Part shown: positions 1 to 11,034 of the stretch, one piece after another | How the letters are laid out: each line of letters opens with the position of its first letter | Numbering within the stretch: position 1 is the first letter of the stretch | Assembly (NCBI RefSeq): GCF_900112135.1 | Contig: NZ_FOLC01000005.1 | Span: 62,001-126,000, forward strand | Reading direction: 5' to 3' | DNA length: 64,000 nt | Origin: Collimonas sp. OK412 | Lineage (GTDB): Bacteria > Pseudomonadota > Gammaproteobacteria > Burkholderiales > Burkholderiaceae_D | The notes under the pieces: model-generated | Told to the model about the DNA's origin: nothing | The model's input: the letters and a program-made list of their open reading frames with translations, nothing else | Database searches by the model: none | Made by a program: the position numbers and the translations under genes

Positions 1-863
1 ACCAGAAAAACCTGCTGGAAAAGGAAAAGTCCAAGCGCGCTACCTTGCTGACCCAGCTCTCCAGCAAACTGGCGAGCCAGCGCAAGGAAGCCGGCAACAT
101 CCAGCGCGACGACCAGCGCCTGTCGGGCCTGGTCGACAAGCTGGCGGAACTGATCGAAGCGCAAAAGAAAGCCGAGGCCGCAGCCCGCGAGAAATTGCGC
201 CAGCAGCAACTGGCCCAGGCGCAAGCCAAGGCCCAAGCCCAGGCTGCGCGCGAACGCGAACGCCAGCGCCTGCTGGAACAGCAGCGCGCGGCCCAGGCTG
301 GGAAACCGCCGGCTGCCGGGCCTGCCCCGGCGGGACCGAAAGTCCCCAATCCGGACGCAATCGACGATGACCAGCCGCCGCCGGCAGTAGCCGCAACCCC
401 GACGCCCGCCCCGGCGCCGCTGGCGCGCAATGAACTGACGCCGGAAGCCGACAACGCCTACGGCAAGCCCTTCGAATCCCTGCGCGGCCAGCTCCGGCTG
501 CCGGTGCGCGGCGACGTCATGGCGCGCTTCGGCAGCAAGCGCGGCGACGGCCCGAGCTGGAAAGGCTTGTTCATCCGCACCCCGGAAGGCAGCGAAGTGA
601 AGGCGGTGGCTGCCGGCCGGGTGGTGTTTTCCGACTGGCTGCGCGGCTTCGGCAATCTGATCATTGTCGACCACGGCAACCAGTACATGACGATTTACGG
701 TAATAATCAGGCATTATTGAAGCGTCCCGGAGATGCCGTGAAAGCCGGCGACGTCATTGCCAGCGCCGGCAACAGCGGCGGCAATGAACAATCGGGTTTA
801 TACTTTGAGATTCGGCATCAAGGCCGTGCGTTTGACCCACTCGGATGGGTAACTACTAGGTGA
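1..863 (+). CDS. envC: Murein hydrolase activator EnvC (partial, 5' end outside window)
   Basis: The reading frame is open from base 3, so the N-terminus lies upstream of the window. The visible part starts in a Gln/Lys/Ala-rich coiled coil, continues through a Pro/Ala-rich linker and ends in an M23/LytM domain over about the last 130 residues. The LytM zinc ligands are absent: the usual HxH position reads LYFEIR. This is the degenerate pattern of EnvC, which does not cut peptidoglycan itself but activates periplasmic amidases (AmiA/AmiB family) at the division septum. It ends with TGA three bases before ctpA, and the envC-ctpA pairing is common in proteobacteria. A generic M23 peptidase is the alternative, but the missing zinc ligands argue against it. 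Confidence 0.85.
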   Translation, partial: QKNLLEKEKSKRATLLTQLSSKLASQRKEAGNIQRDDQRLSGLVDKLAELIEAQKKAEAAAREKLRQQQLAQAQAKAQAQAARERERQRLLEQQRAAQAGKPPAAGPAPAGPKVPNPDAIDDDQPPPAVAATPTPAPAPLARNELTPEADNAYGKPFESLRGQLRLPVRGDVMARFGSKRGDGPSWKGLFIRTPEGSEVKAVAAGRVVFSDWLRGFGNLIIVDHGNQYMTIYGNNQALLKRPGDAVKAGDVIASAGNSGGNEQSGLYFEIRHQGRAFDPLGWVTTR

Positions 864-866
864 AAC

Positions 867-2378
867 ATGGGCAGTAAACTCAAGAATATCGGTCTGATCA
901 GTTTAGGCGTCATTGCAGGGATAGGCGCCTCCATCCAGTTCGACGCCATTGCGCAGAAAAGCGCCGCAGCGCCATTGCCGCTGGAGGAATTGCGGCAGCT
1001 GGCCGATATTTTCGGCCTGATCAAGTCCGATTACGTGGAACCGGCCGACGACAAGAAACTGCTGACCGAAGCCATTTCCGGCATGGTAGCCTCGCTCGAC
1101 CCGCATTCCGCCTACCTGGACAAGAAGGCTTACAAGGAACTGCGCGAGAGCACCCAAGGCAAGTTTGTCGGCCTCGGCATCGAAGTCGGCATGGAAGACG
1201 GCTACATCAAGGTAGTGTCGCCGATCGAGGATTCCCCAGCCTACCGCGCCGGGATCAAGGCGGGCGACCTGATCACCCGCCTCGACGCCACCCCGGTCAA
1301 GGGCCTGACCCTGGAGCAGGCGGTCAAGCGCATGCGCGGCGAGCCTAACACCAAGATCAGCCTGACCATCTCGCGCAAGGAAGAAGACAAGCCGTTGATC
1401 TTCAACATCACGCGCCAGGAAATCCGTGTGCAAAGCGTGAAAGGCAAAGTCGTCGAACCGGGTTATGCCTGGCTGCGCGTGACCCAGTTCCAGGAACCGA
1501 CGGTGGATGACATGGCCAAGAAAATCGCCGCCATCTATGCCCAGGAACCGAACCTGAAGGGCCTGGTATTGGATTTGCGCAACGATCCGGGCGGCGTATT
1601 GCCAGGCGCGATCGGCGTGTCCGCCGCCTTCCTGCCCAAGGATGCGGTGGTGGTCACCACCAACGGCCAGCTGCCGAGCTCCAAGGCTTCGTTCTACGCC
1701 AAGCGCGAGTATTACGCCAATCCGGGCAATGATCCGCTGGCGCGCCTGCCGGAAGCGCTGAAGAAGGTGCCGATGGTGGTGCTGGTCAATACCGGTTCCG
1801 CTTCCGCCTCGGAAATCGTGGCCGGCGCCTTGCAAGACTACAAGCGCGCCACCATCATGGGCACGCAAACCTTCGGCAAGGGTTCGGTGCAATCGGTGAT
1901 CGCCCTGCCGCCGGACCGCAACACCGCGGTCAAGCTGACCACCGCCCGCTACTACACGCCGAACGGCCGCTCGATCCAGGCCAAGGGCATCGTGCCGGAT
2001 GTGATGGTGGATGAATATGCCGACGGCGACGGCCTGAACGGCCTGCGCCTGCGCGAGGCCGACCTGACCAAGCACTTGAGCAACGATACCGACAAGGGTC
2101 CGGAAGTCAAGGCGCCCAAGGTCGACGAACTGGAAGAAGCGCAGAACATCGCCGCAGCCGAAAAGAAACGCAAGCCGCTGGAGTTCGGCAGCAAGGACGA
2201 TTTCCAGCTGGCGCAAGCGCTGAACCAGCTGAAGGGCCTGCCGGTGCAAGTGTCCAAGGTGAAACCGGAAAACCGCTCGGAAGCCGAGAAGGACGCCAAG
2301 CCATCCAAAGACGACAAGCCGGCTCCGGCCGACGGCGCCATCATCAAGAAGGATGAACCGAAGGACGAGAAAAAATAA
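867..2378 (+). CDS. ctpA: S41 family C-terminal processing peptidase
   Basis: This 503-residue protease cleaves periplasmic substrates at their C-termini. Residues about 7-30 form an uncleaved signal or membrane anchor. A PDZ domain covers roughly 100-170 (GLGIEVG start) and the S41 catalytic core follows. The motif GSASASEI at 310-317 carries the predicted nucleophile Ser313, and FGKGSVQ carries the general base Lys338. The C-terminal 80 residues are highly charged and Lys/Asp/Pro-rich, probably disordered. The ATG lies 3 bases after the envC stop, so the two are translationally coupled. A good intrinsic terminator follows the stop. Confidence 0.93.
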   Translation: MGSKLKNIGLISLGVIAGIGASIQFDAIAQKSAAAPLPLEELRQLADIFGLIKSDYVEPADDKKLLTEAISGMVASLDPHSAYLDKKAYKELRESTQGKFVGLGIEVGMEDGYIKVVSPIEDSPAYRAGIKAGDLITRLDATPVKGLTLEQAVKRMRGEPNTKISLTISRKEEDKPLIFNITRQEIRVQSVKGKVVEPGYAWLRVTQFQEPTVDDMAKKIAAIYAQEPNLKGLVLDLRNDPGGVLPGAIGVSAAFLPKDAVVVTTNGQLPSSKASFYAKREYYANPGNDPLARLPEALKKVPMVVLVNTGSASASEIVAGALQDYKRATIMGTQTFGKGSVQSVIALPPDRNTAVKLTTARYYTPNGRSIQAKGIVPDVMVDEYADGDGLNGLRLREADLTKHLSNDTDKGPEVKAPKVDELEEAQNIAAAEKKRKPLEFGSKDDFQLAQALNQLKGLPVQVSKVKPENRSEAEKDAKPSKDDKPAPADGAIIKKDEPKDEKK

Positions 2379-2397
2379 TCGTTTTTCACGCTACACT

Positions 2398-2425
2398 AAG
2401 GCCGCAGCGATGCGGCCTTTTTTTT
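2398..2425 (+). terminator. Rho-independent terminator after ctpA
   Basis: A 9-bp perfect stem (AAGGCCGCA paired with TGCGGCCTT) with a GCGA loop runs into a T tract. It sits 20 bases after the ctpA stop and closes the envC-ctpA unit. Confidence 0.85.
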
Positions 2426-2483
2426 GGCCGAGATGCGGCAAATTCCGGCAAATTCCGCAGTTTTACCTATTTGGCAGCTTTCC

Positions 2484-3242
2484 ATGAACGACCAGCAATT
2501 ACTCCGCTATTCGCGCCACATCCTGCTGGATGACATCGACATAGCCGGCCAGGAGAAATTCCTGGCGGCGCACGCCCTGATCATCGGCGCCGGCGGCCTC
2601 GGCTCGCCGGTGGCCATGTACCTGGCGTCGGCCGGGGTCGGCCGCATCACGCTGGTGGATAACGACAGCGTCGACCTGACCAACCTGCAGCGGCAAATCC
2701 TGCACACCAGCGAGCGCGTCGGCCAGGCCAAGGTCATCTCCGGCAAAACCGCGATGACGCAAATCAATCCCGATATCCAGGTCGTGGCGCTGGCGGAACG
2801 TGCCAACCAGGCGCGTCTCGGCCAGCTGATCGGCGATGCCGATGTGGTGATCGACTGCAGCGACAACTTCGCCACGCGGCAAGCCATCAACCGCGCCTGC
2901 GTCGCGCACCGGGTGCCGCTGGTTTCCGGCGCGGCGATCCAGTTCGACGGCCAGGTCAGCGTATTCGACGCGCGCGATCCCGGCTCGCCCTGCTATGCCT
3001 GCCTGTTCCCGCCGGACCGGGAATTTGAAGAAGTCGCCTGCTCCACCATGGGCGTATTCGCGCCGCTGGTCGGCATCATCGGCAGCATGCAGGCGGCCGA
3101 AGCGCTCAAGCTGATCGCCGCCATCGGCACCTCGCTATCGGGCTCGCTGCTGATGCTGGACGCGCGCAGCATGGAATGGACCCGCATCGGCGTCGCCCGC
3201 GATGCCGGCTGCCCGGTATGCGGCAAACAGGATCATTCTTGA
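2484..3242 (+). CDS. moeB: HesA/MoeB/ThiF family sulfur-carrier adenylyltransferase
   Basis: This 252-residue E1-like enzyme adenylates the C-terminal glycine of a small sulfur carrier (MoaD in molybdopterin synthesis or ThiS in thiamine synthesis). The N-terminus RYSRHILL is typical. A nucleotide-binding GAGGLG sits at 35-40. Two CxxC pairs (CYAC and CPVC) form the structural zinc site, and ACSTMGVFAPLVG is a family signature. The start is ATG 2484, which begins the conserved region; the frame is open further upstream but is not conserved-looking. MoeB and ThiF cannot be separated by sequence alone and no moa or thi gene is adjacent, so the symbol is provisional. Confidence 0.82.
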   Translation: MNDQQLLRYSRHILLDDIDIAGQEKFLAAHALIIGAGGLGSPVAMYLASAGVGRITLVDNDSVDLTNLQRQILHTSERVGQAKVISGKTAMTQINPDIQVVALAERANQARLGQLIGDADVVIDCSDNFATRQAINRACVAHRVPLVSGAAIQFDGQVSVFDARDPGSPCYACLFPPDREFEEVACSTMGVFAPLVGIIGSMQAAEALKLIAAIGTSLSGSLLMLDARSMEWTRIGVARDAGCPVCGKQDHS

Positions 3243-3391
3243 GCCGGATGCAAGCAGCTTCCGGCAATTAGTAGCTTTCTTCGCATCCTCATATTTCTCT
3301 TTCCCCAACGGCCGCTCGTACCTTAGATTACGGTCTGCTGTCGTGCCCTGTCGCGATGGCGATTGACCAACTCTAAGCGAGAGAAAAAGAG

Positions 3392-5194
3392 ATGAAGCGC
3401 AGACAGTTTCTGAAAGGCTCGGCATTTTTCACAGTGGTTGCGGCAAGCACAGGGTTGCTGAGCGCATGCGGCGGCAGCAACAGCAGCAGCGATGGCGGCA
3501 TAGGGGAGTTCGCTTTTCCTCAGGGAATTGCTTCCGGCGACCCGAAAGACAGCAGCGCAGTGTTCTGGGCGCGCGTAGTGCGCAACAACGGCGCCGCGGC
3601 TGCGATTGCGGTGCGGCTGGAAGTCTCCGCCACGCCGGATTTTTCCTCCCTGGCGGCGCAAGCCGACCTGAGCGCCACCCCCGACTACGACTTCACGGTA
3701 CGCGCCAAGGTAACGCAGCTCAAGCCGAATACCGTTTATTACTACCGTTTTACCGCCGGCAGCGACGTCAGCCCGGTGGCCCAGACCAAAACCGCTCCGC
3801 TCGCCAGCGCCAGCAACAGCCAGGTGCGCTTCGCCTGGTTTACCTGCCAGGACTGGTCGGTCAACCATTGGCAAGCCATGTCCCTGCTGGCGCAGGAAGA
3901 CCTGGATTTCGTCGTGCATGTCGGCGACTACATCTATGAGACCGTCGGCGCTTCATTCCAGACCGGCGGCGCCGAACCGGCGCACAAGCCGATTACCTTG
4001 CCAAACGGCCTGCCCCACCCGGGCGGCGGCGTGTACGCCAATACGGTCAGCGATTACCGCACCCTGTACCGCACCTACAAGACCGATGCGCGCCTGCAGA
4101 GCATCCATCATAAATTCCCGGTGATCGCGATCTGGGACGACCATGAATTCTCTGACGACTGCTGGCAGGATCACCAGGTCTACACCAACCAGAACAAGCA
4201 GGAAACGGCACGCCGGCGCAGCGCCACCCAGGCCTGGGCCGAGTACACGCCTATCGATTTCGGCGACCTGTCGTTCGACCTCAACAACAGCAGCTACCAG
4301 AACATCCGCATCTATCGCGATTTCCGCTTCGGCCAGCTGGTGCACCTGGTCATGACCGACGAACGCCTGTACCGCGACGACCACATTGTCAGCGAACAAT
4401 CGGTAGCGCAGCAGGCCGGACACGATCCGGTCAACGGCGACGATTCGATAGGCGCGCGCTACTTCGTGCCGCAATCGACCCTGCTGCAAATGGAAGCGCA
4501 GGAAACCGCCAGGCTGGGACGGCCGCCGTCGATACTCGGCGTCACGCAGACGCAGTGGTGGAAAGACACCCTGAAGAATTCGGATGCGACCTGGAAAGTG
4601 TGGGGCAACGAAATCATGCTGAACCGCATGTGGGCCGACCTGTCGCCGCCGGCGCTGGGGATTCCCGCGCCCTACAACCAGCTGTATGTGATCAATTGCG
4701 ATTCATGGGACGGCTATCCGAGCCACAAGGCAGAACTGCTGTCTTACCTGAATACCCAGAACATCAAGAACGTGGTGGCGATCACCGGCGACCTGCATGC
4801 CTTCCAGTGCGGCGTGGTGCGCGCCAATCCCGCCGATCCGGCCAGCGCTCCGGTGCTGGTGGATTTCCTGGCGGCCGGCATCAGCAGCCAGTCGTTTTAC
4901 AACTACATCAAGTCCGGCGCGGCGACGGTCAATCCCTTGCTCGGCGCGCTGACGCAGACACCGCAGATTTTCGACAGCCTGCTGAAAGGTTTCAACCCCG
5001 ACTTCGCCTACGTCGACCACGATGCCCAGGGTTACGCATCGGCCACCGTGACCAGCGACAGCATCGTCGTCGTATTCAACAAGGTGAAACCGCTCGCCGC
5101 CGGCAACAGCGCGCCGCAGCAGCCATTGCTGAAACGCACCCGCATCACGCTGGCCAAGGGATCGGCCGTGCCGCAGGTCGAAGATAACGTCTAG
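3392..5194 (+). CDS. phoD: PhoD-family alkaline phosphatase/phosphodiesterase, Tat-exported
   Basis: This 600-residue secreted phosphatase releases phosphate from mono- and diesters. It begins with a twin-arginine signal (RRQFLK) and a lipobox-like LLSAC at residues 22-26, so it may be a Tat lipoprotein. The PhoD N-terminal domain follows (FPQGIASGDP, about 41-50). The metallophosphoesterase core carries GDYIYE, WDDHEF and GDLHAFQCG, which supply metal ligands. A purine-rich ribosome site (GAGAGAAAAAGAG) precedes the ATG. It stands alone between terminators. It fits the phosphorus-scavenging theme of the window; no convincing Pho box was found upstream. Confidence 0.9.
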   Translation: MKRRQFLKGSAFFTVVAASTGLLSACGGSNSSSDGGIGEFAFPQGIASGDPKDSSAVFWARVVRNNGAAAAIAVRLEVSATPDFSSLAAQADLSATPDYDFTVRAKVTQLKPNTVYYYRFTAGSDVSPVAQTKTAPLASASNSQVRFAWFTCQDWSVNHWQAMSLLAQEDLDFVVHVGDYIYETVGASFQTGGAEPAHKPITLPNGLPHPGGGVYANTVSDYRTLYRTYKTDARLQSIHHKFPVIAIWDDHEFSDDCWQDHQVYTNQNKQETARRRSATQAWAEYTPIDFGDLSFDLNNSSYQNIRIYRDFRFGQLVHLVMTDERLYRDDHIVSEQSVAQQAGHDPVNGDDSIGARYFVPQSTLLQMEAQETARLGRPPSILGVTQTQWWKDTLKNSDATWKVWGNEIMLNRMWADLSPPALGIPAPYNQLYVINCDSWDGYPSHKAELLSYLNTQNIKNVVAITGDLHAFQCGVVRANPADPASAPVLVDFLAAGISSQSFYNYIKSGAATVNPLLGALTQTPQIFDSLLKGFNPDFAYVDHDAQGYASATVTSDSIVVVFNKVKPLAAGNSAPQQPLLKRTRITLAKGSAVPQVEDNV

Positions 5195-5207
5195 AGCGTT
5201 CGCCAGG

Positions 5208-5249
5208 AAAAAAAACGCCATCGCCCGCAGTCCGCCGCGGGCGATGGCG
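5208..5249 (-). terminator. Terminator downstream of ribH
   Basis: A 13-bp perfect stem (CGCCATCGCCCGC paired with GCGGGCGATGGCG) around an 8-base loop is followed, on the minus strand, by eight T residues. It lies 10 bases past the ribH stop. The same stem could also stop transcripts from phoD, though without a U tract in that direction. Confidence 0.85.
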
Positions 5250-5259
5250 GCTAGCGCAA

Positions 5260-6094
<835 letters not shown>

Positions 6095-6122
6095 TCGCTC
6101 GATGCCTTGAGCGAACCGAGAA

Positions 6123-6128
6123 TTTATC
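6123..6128 (-). promoter_or_regulatory. Candidate -10 element for the ribH leader
   Basis: On the minus strand TGTGATAAA reads as an extended -10 (TGn plus GATAAA). It would start transcription a couple of dozen bases before the riboswitch aptamer. No good -35 is visible. Confidence 0.35.
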
Positions 6129-6169
6129 ACAGAAGCAAACGGCCTGCAGAACGCCGCCCGAATCCCGGG

Positions 6170-6928
6170 TCAGTTTGTTTTCTTCGCCAGTCCGAGATAG
6201 GTGTCTATCACCTTCGGATCGTGCGCCAGCTCGGCAGCCGGTCCTTGCAGCACCATGTCGCCGGTTTCCAGCACATACGCATGGTCGGCTGCCTGCAAGG
6301 CAGCGCGGGCGTTTTGCTCGACCAGCAAGATGGCCACGCCAGTCTGTTTCAGGCGCACGATGATGTGGAAAATCTCTTTTACGATCAGCGGCGCCAGGCC
6401 GAGGCTGGGTTCGTCCAGCATCAGCAGTTGCGGCTTCGCCATCAGGGCCCGCCCCAGCGCCAGCATTTGCCGCTCGCCGCCGGACAGGCTGCCGGCCTGC
6501 TGCCTGCGCCGTTCCTGCAGGCGCGGAAACAGATCGTACACCACCGCCATCTGGTCGGCGTACCCGCGCTCGCCGGCCTTGTAGCGGCGGTAGCTGCCCA
6601 GCAGCAGGTTGTCTTGCACCGTCATGCTGGCGAACAGCTCACGTGTTTCCGGCACCAGGCACATGCCGCGCGCAACCCGTGTTTCGATCGCCACGCCGTC
6701 GAGATCCTGGCCCAGCAGGCTGACCTTGCCGCGCATGCTGCCGTTGTTCGGCATGGCGCCGGCGATCGCATTCAGCATGGTCGATTTACCGGCGCCGTTG
6801 GGACCGATCACGGTCACGATCTGGCCGGCGCCGACCCGCAGGCTGGCGCCATGCAAGGCTTCAACCTTGCCGTAAGCGACATGCAGGTCGGTCACTTCGA
6901 GCACCGGGGAGCCGGCGGGATTACTCAT
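6170..6928 (-). CDS. livF: Branched-chain amino acid type ABC transporter ATP-binding protein (LivF)
   Basis: This is a 252-residue cytoplasmic ATPase of the HAAT family. Walker A is GPNGAGKST at 42-50, the signature is [15 protein letters not shown] and Walker B is [21 protein letters not shown] near the C-terminus and the YLG ending are typical of LivF rather than LivG. The start at 6928 (ATGAGTAA) overlaps the stop of the upstream fusion gene by 8 bases, showing translational coupling. It is the last gene of the four-part operon. Confidence 0.9.
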   Translation of the reverse strand: MSNPAGSPVLEVTDLHVAYGKVEALHGASLRVGAGQIVTVIGPNGAGKSTMLNAIAGAMPNNGSMRGKVSLLGQDLDGVAIETRVARGMCLVPETRELFASMTVQDNLLLGSYRRYKAGERGYADQMAVVYDLFPRLQERRRQQAGSLSGGERQMLALGRALMAKPQLLMLDEPSLGLAPLIVKEIFHIIVRLKQTGVAILLVEQNARAALQAADHAYVLETGDMVLQGPAAELAHDPKVIDTYLGLAKKTN

Positions 6929-8723
6929 CGATGCCTCCCAGGTAAGCTTCCAGCACCGCCGGGTCTTGCTGTATCTCGGCCGGCAAACCCTGCGCAATCT
7001 TGCTGCCGAATTCCATCACTACCAGCTGGTCGGTCAGGTTCATGACAAAATCCATATCGTGCTCTACCAGCAAAATGCTCATTCCTTCTGTCTTCAGCTT
7101 GCGCAGCAAATCCGCCAGCGCCTGCTTTTCCTGGTAGCGCAAGCCTGCAGCCGGCTCATCCAGCAGCAGCAAGGTCGGATCGCAGCACAGCGCACGCGCA
7201 ATCTCCAGGATCCGCTGCTGGCCCAGCGCCAGGCTGCCGGCCTCTGCATACAGCAAGTGTCCGAGGCCGACACGTTCCAGCTGTTTTTTCGCCTCGAACA
7301 GCAAGCTCTGTTCTTCGCCGCGCTCAAGCCGCAACAGGCCGCGCACGATGCCGCCGATGTCGTTGCGGCGAGCACGCAGGTGCGCGCCGATGGCGACATT
7401 CTCAAGCACCGTCATGCCTGCCATCAACCGCACGTGCTGGAAGGTGCGGGCGATGCCGCGGGCGACGATCTGGCGCGACGCCAGGCCCGATATCTGCTGC
7501 AAGCCGTCCCGCGCGCGGAATCTGACCGAACCGCTGGTCAGGGGCAACGCTCCGGTAACCAGGTTGAACATGGTCGATTTGCCGGCGCCGTTGGGGCCGA
7601 TCAAGCCCACGATCTGTCCGGCCCTGACGCTGAAGCTCATGTCGTTGACCGCCACCAGGCCGCCGAATTCCTTGCGCGCCTGTTCTATCTCCAGCACCAC
7701 CTCGGCATCCGCATGCCTGCTGCGGGTGGCTAACGCCGCCGCAAACGGCGGCGCCTGCGCCGCCGGCTTGCCTGGCATCCATTTGCGCAAATACGGCCAC
7801 AAGCCGTCGCGCGCACGCTGCAGCAACAGCAGCATCAGGATACCGAACACAATGGTTTCGAAATTGCCGTTAGCGCCCAGCAGCTTCGGCAATATCGATT
7901 GCAGCTGGTCCTTCAGCAAGGTCAGCAATGCCGATCCGAGAATCGCGCCCCACACGTAACCGGCGCCGCCGACCACCGCCATGAACAGGTATTCGATGCC
8001 GGCGTTGAGGCCGAACGGGGTCGGGCTTACCGAACGCTGCAGATGCGCATACAGCCAGCCGGAAACGCTGGCCAGCAGAGCTGCCAGCACAAACACCAGC
8101 ACTTTGATCCAGGCCGTATTGACGCCCATCGCTTCGGCCATCACGGCGCCGCCGTTGAGCGCGCGGATTGCGCGGCCCGAGCGCGAGTTCAGCAGGTTTT
8201 GCAAACCGGCCAGCGCCACCAGCAGGATCGCCCAGATCAGGTAAAACATCTTGCGGCCGCTATCGAGCTCGATGCCGAACAGGTTGACCGCAGGGATGCC
8301 GTTCAAGCCGTCGTACTTGCCGAGGAATTCCAGGTTGCCGAACAAAAAATACAGCGACAGCGCCCAGGCGATGGTGCCGAGCGGCAGGTAGTGGCCCGAC
8401 AGGCGCATGGTGATGGCGCCGATCGCCAGCGCCGCCAGCGTCGTCACGCCCAAGCCGGCCAGCAAGCCGATCCAGGGCGACAGGCCGAACTGGGTGCTCA
8501 GGTAAGCAGTGGAATAAGCGCCCAGCCCGACAAAAGCAGCCTGGCCGAAAGAAGTCAGGCCGCCCACCCCGGTCAGCAGCACCAGTCCCAGCGCGACCAA
8601 CGCATACAAGCCGATGTAGTTGGCCAGGGTGATCCAGAATTCCGGCGTCGGCAAGACGGGCAGCAAAAGCAGGATCGCCAGGAAACCGAACAAAGGCAAT
8701 TTGCCAGGGAAAAATTTAGGCAT
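6921..8723 (-). CDS. Fused LivM permease - LivG ATPase
   Basis: This 600-residue protein combines two subunits that are usually separate. Residues about 1-315 are a LivM-type permease with roughly nine membrane segments and the family stretch [16 protein letters not shown] short Pro/Ala linker (about 318-335) leads to a LivG-type ATPase with Walker [10 protein letters not shown] near 377-385, signature [15 protein letters not shown] and Walker [12 protein letters not shown]. The ATG overlaps the upstream stop (TGATG); a GTG one codon earlier is possible. Such fusions are known in Burkholderiales HAAT transporters. There is no stop or frameshift at the junction, so it is a true fusion. Confidence 0.9.
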   Translation of the reverse strand: MPKFFPGKLPLFGFLAILLLLPVLPTPEFWITLANYIGLYALVALGLVLLTGVGGLTSFGQAAFVGLGAYSTAYLSTQFGLSPWIGLLAGLGVTTLAALAIGAITMRLSGHYLPLGTIAWALSLYFLFGNLEFLGKYDGLNGIPAVNLFGIELDSGRKMFYLIWAILLVALAGLQNLLNSRSGRAIRALNGGAVMAEAMGVNTAWIKVLVFVLAALLASVSGWLYAHLQRSVSPTPFGLNAGIEYLFMAVVGGAGYVWGAILGSALLTLLKDQLQSILPKLLGANGNFETIVFGILMLLLLQRARDGLWPYLRKWMPGKPAAQAPPFAAALATRSRHADAEVVLEIEQARKEFGGLVAVNDMSFSVRAGQIVGLIGPNGAGKSTMFNLVTGALPLTSGSVRFRARDGLQQISGLASRQIVARGIARTFQHVRLMAGMTVLENVAIGAHLRARRNDIGGIVRGLLRLERGEEQSLLFEAKKQLERVGLGHLLYAEAGSLALGQQRILEIARALCCDPTLLLLDEPAAGLRYQEKQALADLLRKLKTEGMSILLVEHDMDFVMNLTDQLVVMEFGSKIAQGLPAEIQQDPAVLEAYLGGIDE

Positions 8724-9778
8724 CACTGGTCACCCTCGTCGACCTGCTTGCTGGTCAGCGAACGCCACAGCAGCACCGGGATGATCAGCGTAAACACGAT
8801 CACTTCCTTGAAGGCGCTGGCCCAGAACGAGGAATACGATTCCAGCAAACCTACCAGCAAAGCGCCGGCAGCGGCAATCGGATAACTGCCGAGGCCGCCG
8901 ATGATGGCGCCGACAAACCCCTTCAAGCCGATCAGGAAACCGCTGTCGTAATACACGGTCGTCAGCGGCGCGATCAGGATGCCGCACAAGGCGCCCAGCG
9001 CAGCTGCCAGCGTGAACGCCAGGCGTCCGGCCTGGCCGGTGCCGATGCCGACCAGGCGCGCCCCGAGCCGGTTGACCGCGGTAGCGCGCAAAGCCTTGCC
9101 GGACAAGGTCCGTTCAAAATAGATGTAGAGTGCGGCGATCAGCAGCAGCGACACCACGATGATCACGCAGCTCTGGCCGGAAACGGTCAGGCCGCCGATG
9201 TCGAAACGGGCGTCGGAGAACGGCGTGGTGCGCGAACCTTCGGCGCCGAACATCAGCAGGCCAATGCCGATCAAGGCGTAATGCACCGCCACCGATACGA
9301 TCAGCAAGACCAGCGTGCTGGCTTCGGCCAGCGGCTGGAAAGCCAGCCGGTAGATCATCGGCCCCATCGGCACTACGATCAGCAGGGTCAGCAACACCTG
9401 CAACGGCATCGCCAGCGTGGCATGGCCATACCAGCGGGCGACGGCAAAGATGGCCAGCGGCAGCAGCACGAACTTCAGCAAGGCCATGCCGATTTTCCGG
9501 GCCTTGCGGGTTTCGCCGCCGCGGCCCAACGCTACAGTCGCGGCTTCCTGGATAAAACTCAAGACGCCGAGCGCCACCAGCAAGGTTGCAGACAGCGGAA
9601 ATTTGTCAGACTGGATAGCCGCCAGCGTCAAGGCGCCGAAGGCGACGAATTCACCCTGCGGGATAAAGATGACGCGCGTGACCGAAAACACCAGCACCAG
9701 CGCCAATGCCAGCAGCGCATATACGGCGCCGCTGGTGATGCCATCCTGGGCCAGGATGGCGGCAATTGAGAAATCCAT
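8723..9778 (-). CDS. livH: Branched-chain amino acid type ABC transporter permease (LivH)
   Basis: This is a 351-residue inner-membrane permease with about eight hydrophobic segments. The N-terminus [20 protein letters not shown] and the segment [20 protein letters not shown] are LivH signatures. It forms the transport channel with the permease half of the downstream fusion. It starts one base before the stop of the binding protein region (gap of 1 base) and overlaps the next gene by 1 base. It is longer than E. coli LivH (about 308 residues) because of extra hydrophobic sequence at about 70-130. Confidence 0.9.
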   Translation of the reverse strand: MDFSIAAILAQDGITSGAVYALLALALVLVFSVTRVIFIPQGEFVAFGALTLAAIQSDKFPLSATLLVALGVLSFIQEAATVALGRGGETRKARKIGMALLKFVLLPLAIFAVARWYGHATLAMPLQVLLTLLIVVPMGPMIYRLAFQPLAEASTLVLLIVSVAVHYALIGIGLLMFGAEGSRTTPFSDARFDIGGLTVSGQSCVIIVVSLLLIAALYIYFERTLSGKALRATAVNRLGARLVGIGTGQAGRLAFTLAAALGALCGILIAPLTTVYYDSGFLIGLKGFVGAIIGGLGSYPIAAAGALLVGLLESYSSFWASAFKEVIVFTLIIPVLLWRSLTSKQVDEGDQ

Positions 9779-9779
9779 C

Positions 9780-10952
9780 TTACTGCGCAGCGCCTATCAG
9801 TTTCCACTTGCCGTTAACGATTTCAACCATCACGCGCGAACGCTGGTCGAAGCCGACGTGGTCGGTCGCGCTCATGTTGACGATGCCTTGCGATACCGGC
9901 AGGTTCTTGATGGCTTCGATCGCGTCGCGCAGCGCGACGCGGAATTCCTTGCTTCCCGGCTGGCCTTTTTTCAAGGCTTGCGGCGTGGCTGCGCCCAGCA
10001 GCATGCCGGCATCCCAGGCGTGGCCGCCGAAAGTCGAAATGCTGCCGGCGCCATAGGCTTTCTCGTAAGCGGTACGGTAAGCCATCGCCGACTTCTTGAC
10101 AGGATTGCTGTCCGGCAGCTGCTCGGCCACCAGCAACGGTCCGGCCGGCAGGAAAGTGCCTTCGCAATCCTTGCCGCAGACGCGCAGGAAATCGTTGTTG
10201 GCGACGCCATGGGTCTGGTAGATCCTGCCTTTGTAGCCGCGCTCCTTCAATGTCTTTTGCGGCAAGGCGGCAGGCGTGCCGGCGCCGGCGATCAGGATCG
10301 CGTCGGGATTGGCGCTGACCATCTTCAGCACTTGCCCGGTGACCGAAGTGTCGTTGCGGGCGAAGCGCTCATTGGCCACAATCTTGATCTTGCGCAGTTC
10401 GGCCAGCTTGGAGAATTCGCGGTACCAGCCCTCGCCGTAGGCATCGGAGAAACCGATGAAGGCCACGCTCTTGACGCCGGCATCGGCCATGTGGGCGATG
10501 ATCGCGGTCGCCATGTGCGAATCGTTTTGCGGTGTCTTGAAAATCCAGCGGCGCTTGGCGTCGACCGGCTCGACCAGGGAAGCCGAAGCCGCCATCGAAA
10601 TCATCGGCGTGCCCGATTCCGCGGCCACATCGCTCATCGCCAGCGAACCGGGAACCGCGGTCGAGCCGATCAGCAGGTCGACCTTTTCTTCGCTGACCAG
10701 CTTGCGCGCATTCTTGACGGCCGTGGTGCTGTCGGTGGCGTCATCGAGCACGATGTATTGCACCTTCTGGCCGGCGATTTCCTTCGGCAACAGGGCGAAA
10801 GTATTCTTTTCCGGGATACCCAACGAGGCCGCCGGACCGGTCGCGGAAACACTCACGCCGACTTTGATCTGGGCGTATGCACTGCTGCTGCCGGCGGCCA
10901 GGGTGATTGCCAATGCTGCGGAAACGGAAGTCCCCAACCATGCTTTTTTCAT
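9780..10952 (-). CDS. ABC transporter periplasmic binding protein (Leu/Ile/Val-type)
   Basis: This is a 390-residue type I periplasmic binding protein. A Sec signal peptide ends near SSAYA (residue 27). IKVGVSVSATGPAASLGIPE is the usual HAAT opening and VDLLIGSTAVPGSLAMSDVA is part of the ligand cleft. It heads the operon, with a GGAG ribosome site 9 bases before the ATG. The ligand cannot be told from sequence: amino acids, amides, urea and aromatic acids are all bound by this family. Confidence 0.9.
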   Translation of the reverse strand: MKKAWLGTSVSAALAITLAAGSSSAYAQIKVGVSVSATGPAASLGIPEKNTFALLPKEIAGQKVQYIVLDDATDSTTAVKNARKLVSEEKVDLLIGSTAVPGSLAMSDVAAESGTPMISMAASASLVEPVDAKRRWIFKTPQNDSHMATAIIAHMADAGVKSVAFIGFSDAYGEGWYREFSKLAELRKIKIVANERFARNDTSVTGQVLKMVSANPDAILIAGAGTPAALPQKTLKERGYKGRIYQTHGVANNDFLRVCGKDCEGTFLPAGPLLVAEQLPDSNPVKKSAMAYRTAYEKAYGAGSISTFGGHAWDAGMLLGAATPQALKKGQPGSKEFRVALRDAIEAIKNLPVSQGIVNMSATDHVGFDQRSRVMVEIVNGKWKLIGAAQ

Positions 10953-11034
10953 CTGAACTGCTCCATTGTAGTTTTGGCGCCGACGTCTCCCGGCAACGCT
11001 GATATCGTTCTGCCGAGAGATGTTAGCAAAAAAT

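Noticed and set aside
903-2249. A 448-residue minus-strand frame opposite ctpA
   Set aside because: It is a mirror of the ctpA reading frame with low-complexity composition and no ribosome site.
3338-3352. CTGTC repeated twice upstream of phoD, possible Pho box
   Set aside because: The repeat period is 10 bases rather than 11 and the following AT bases are missing, so PhoB binding is not supported.
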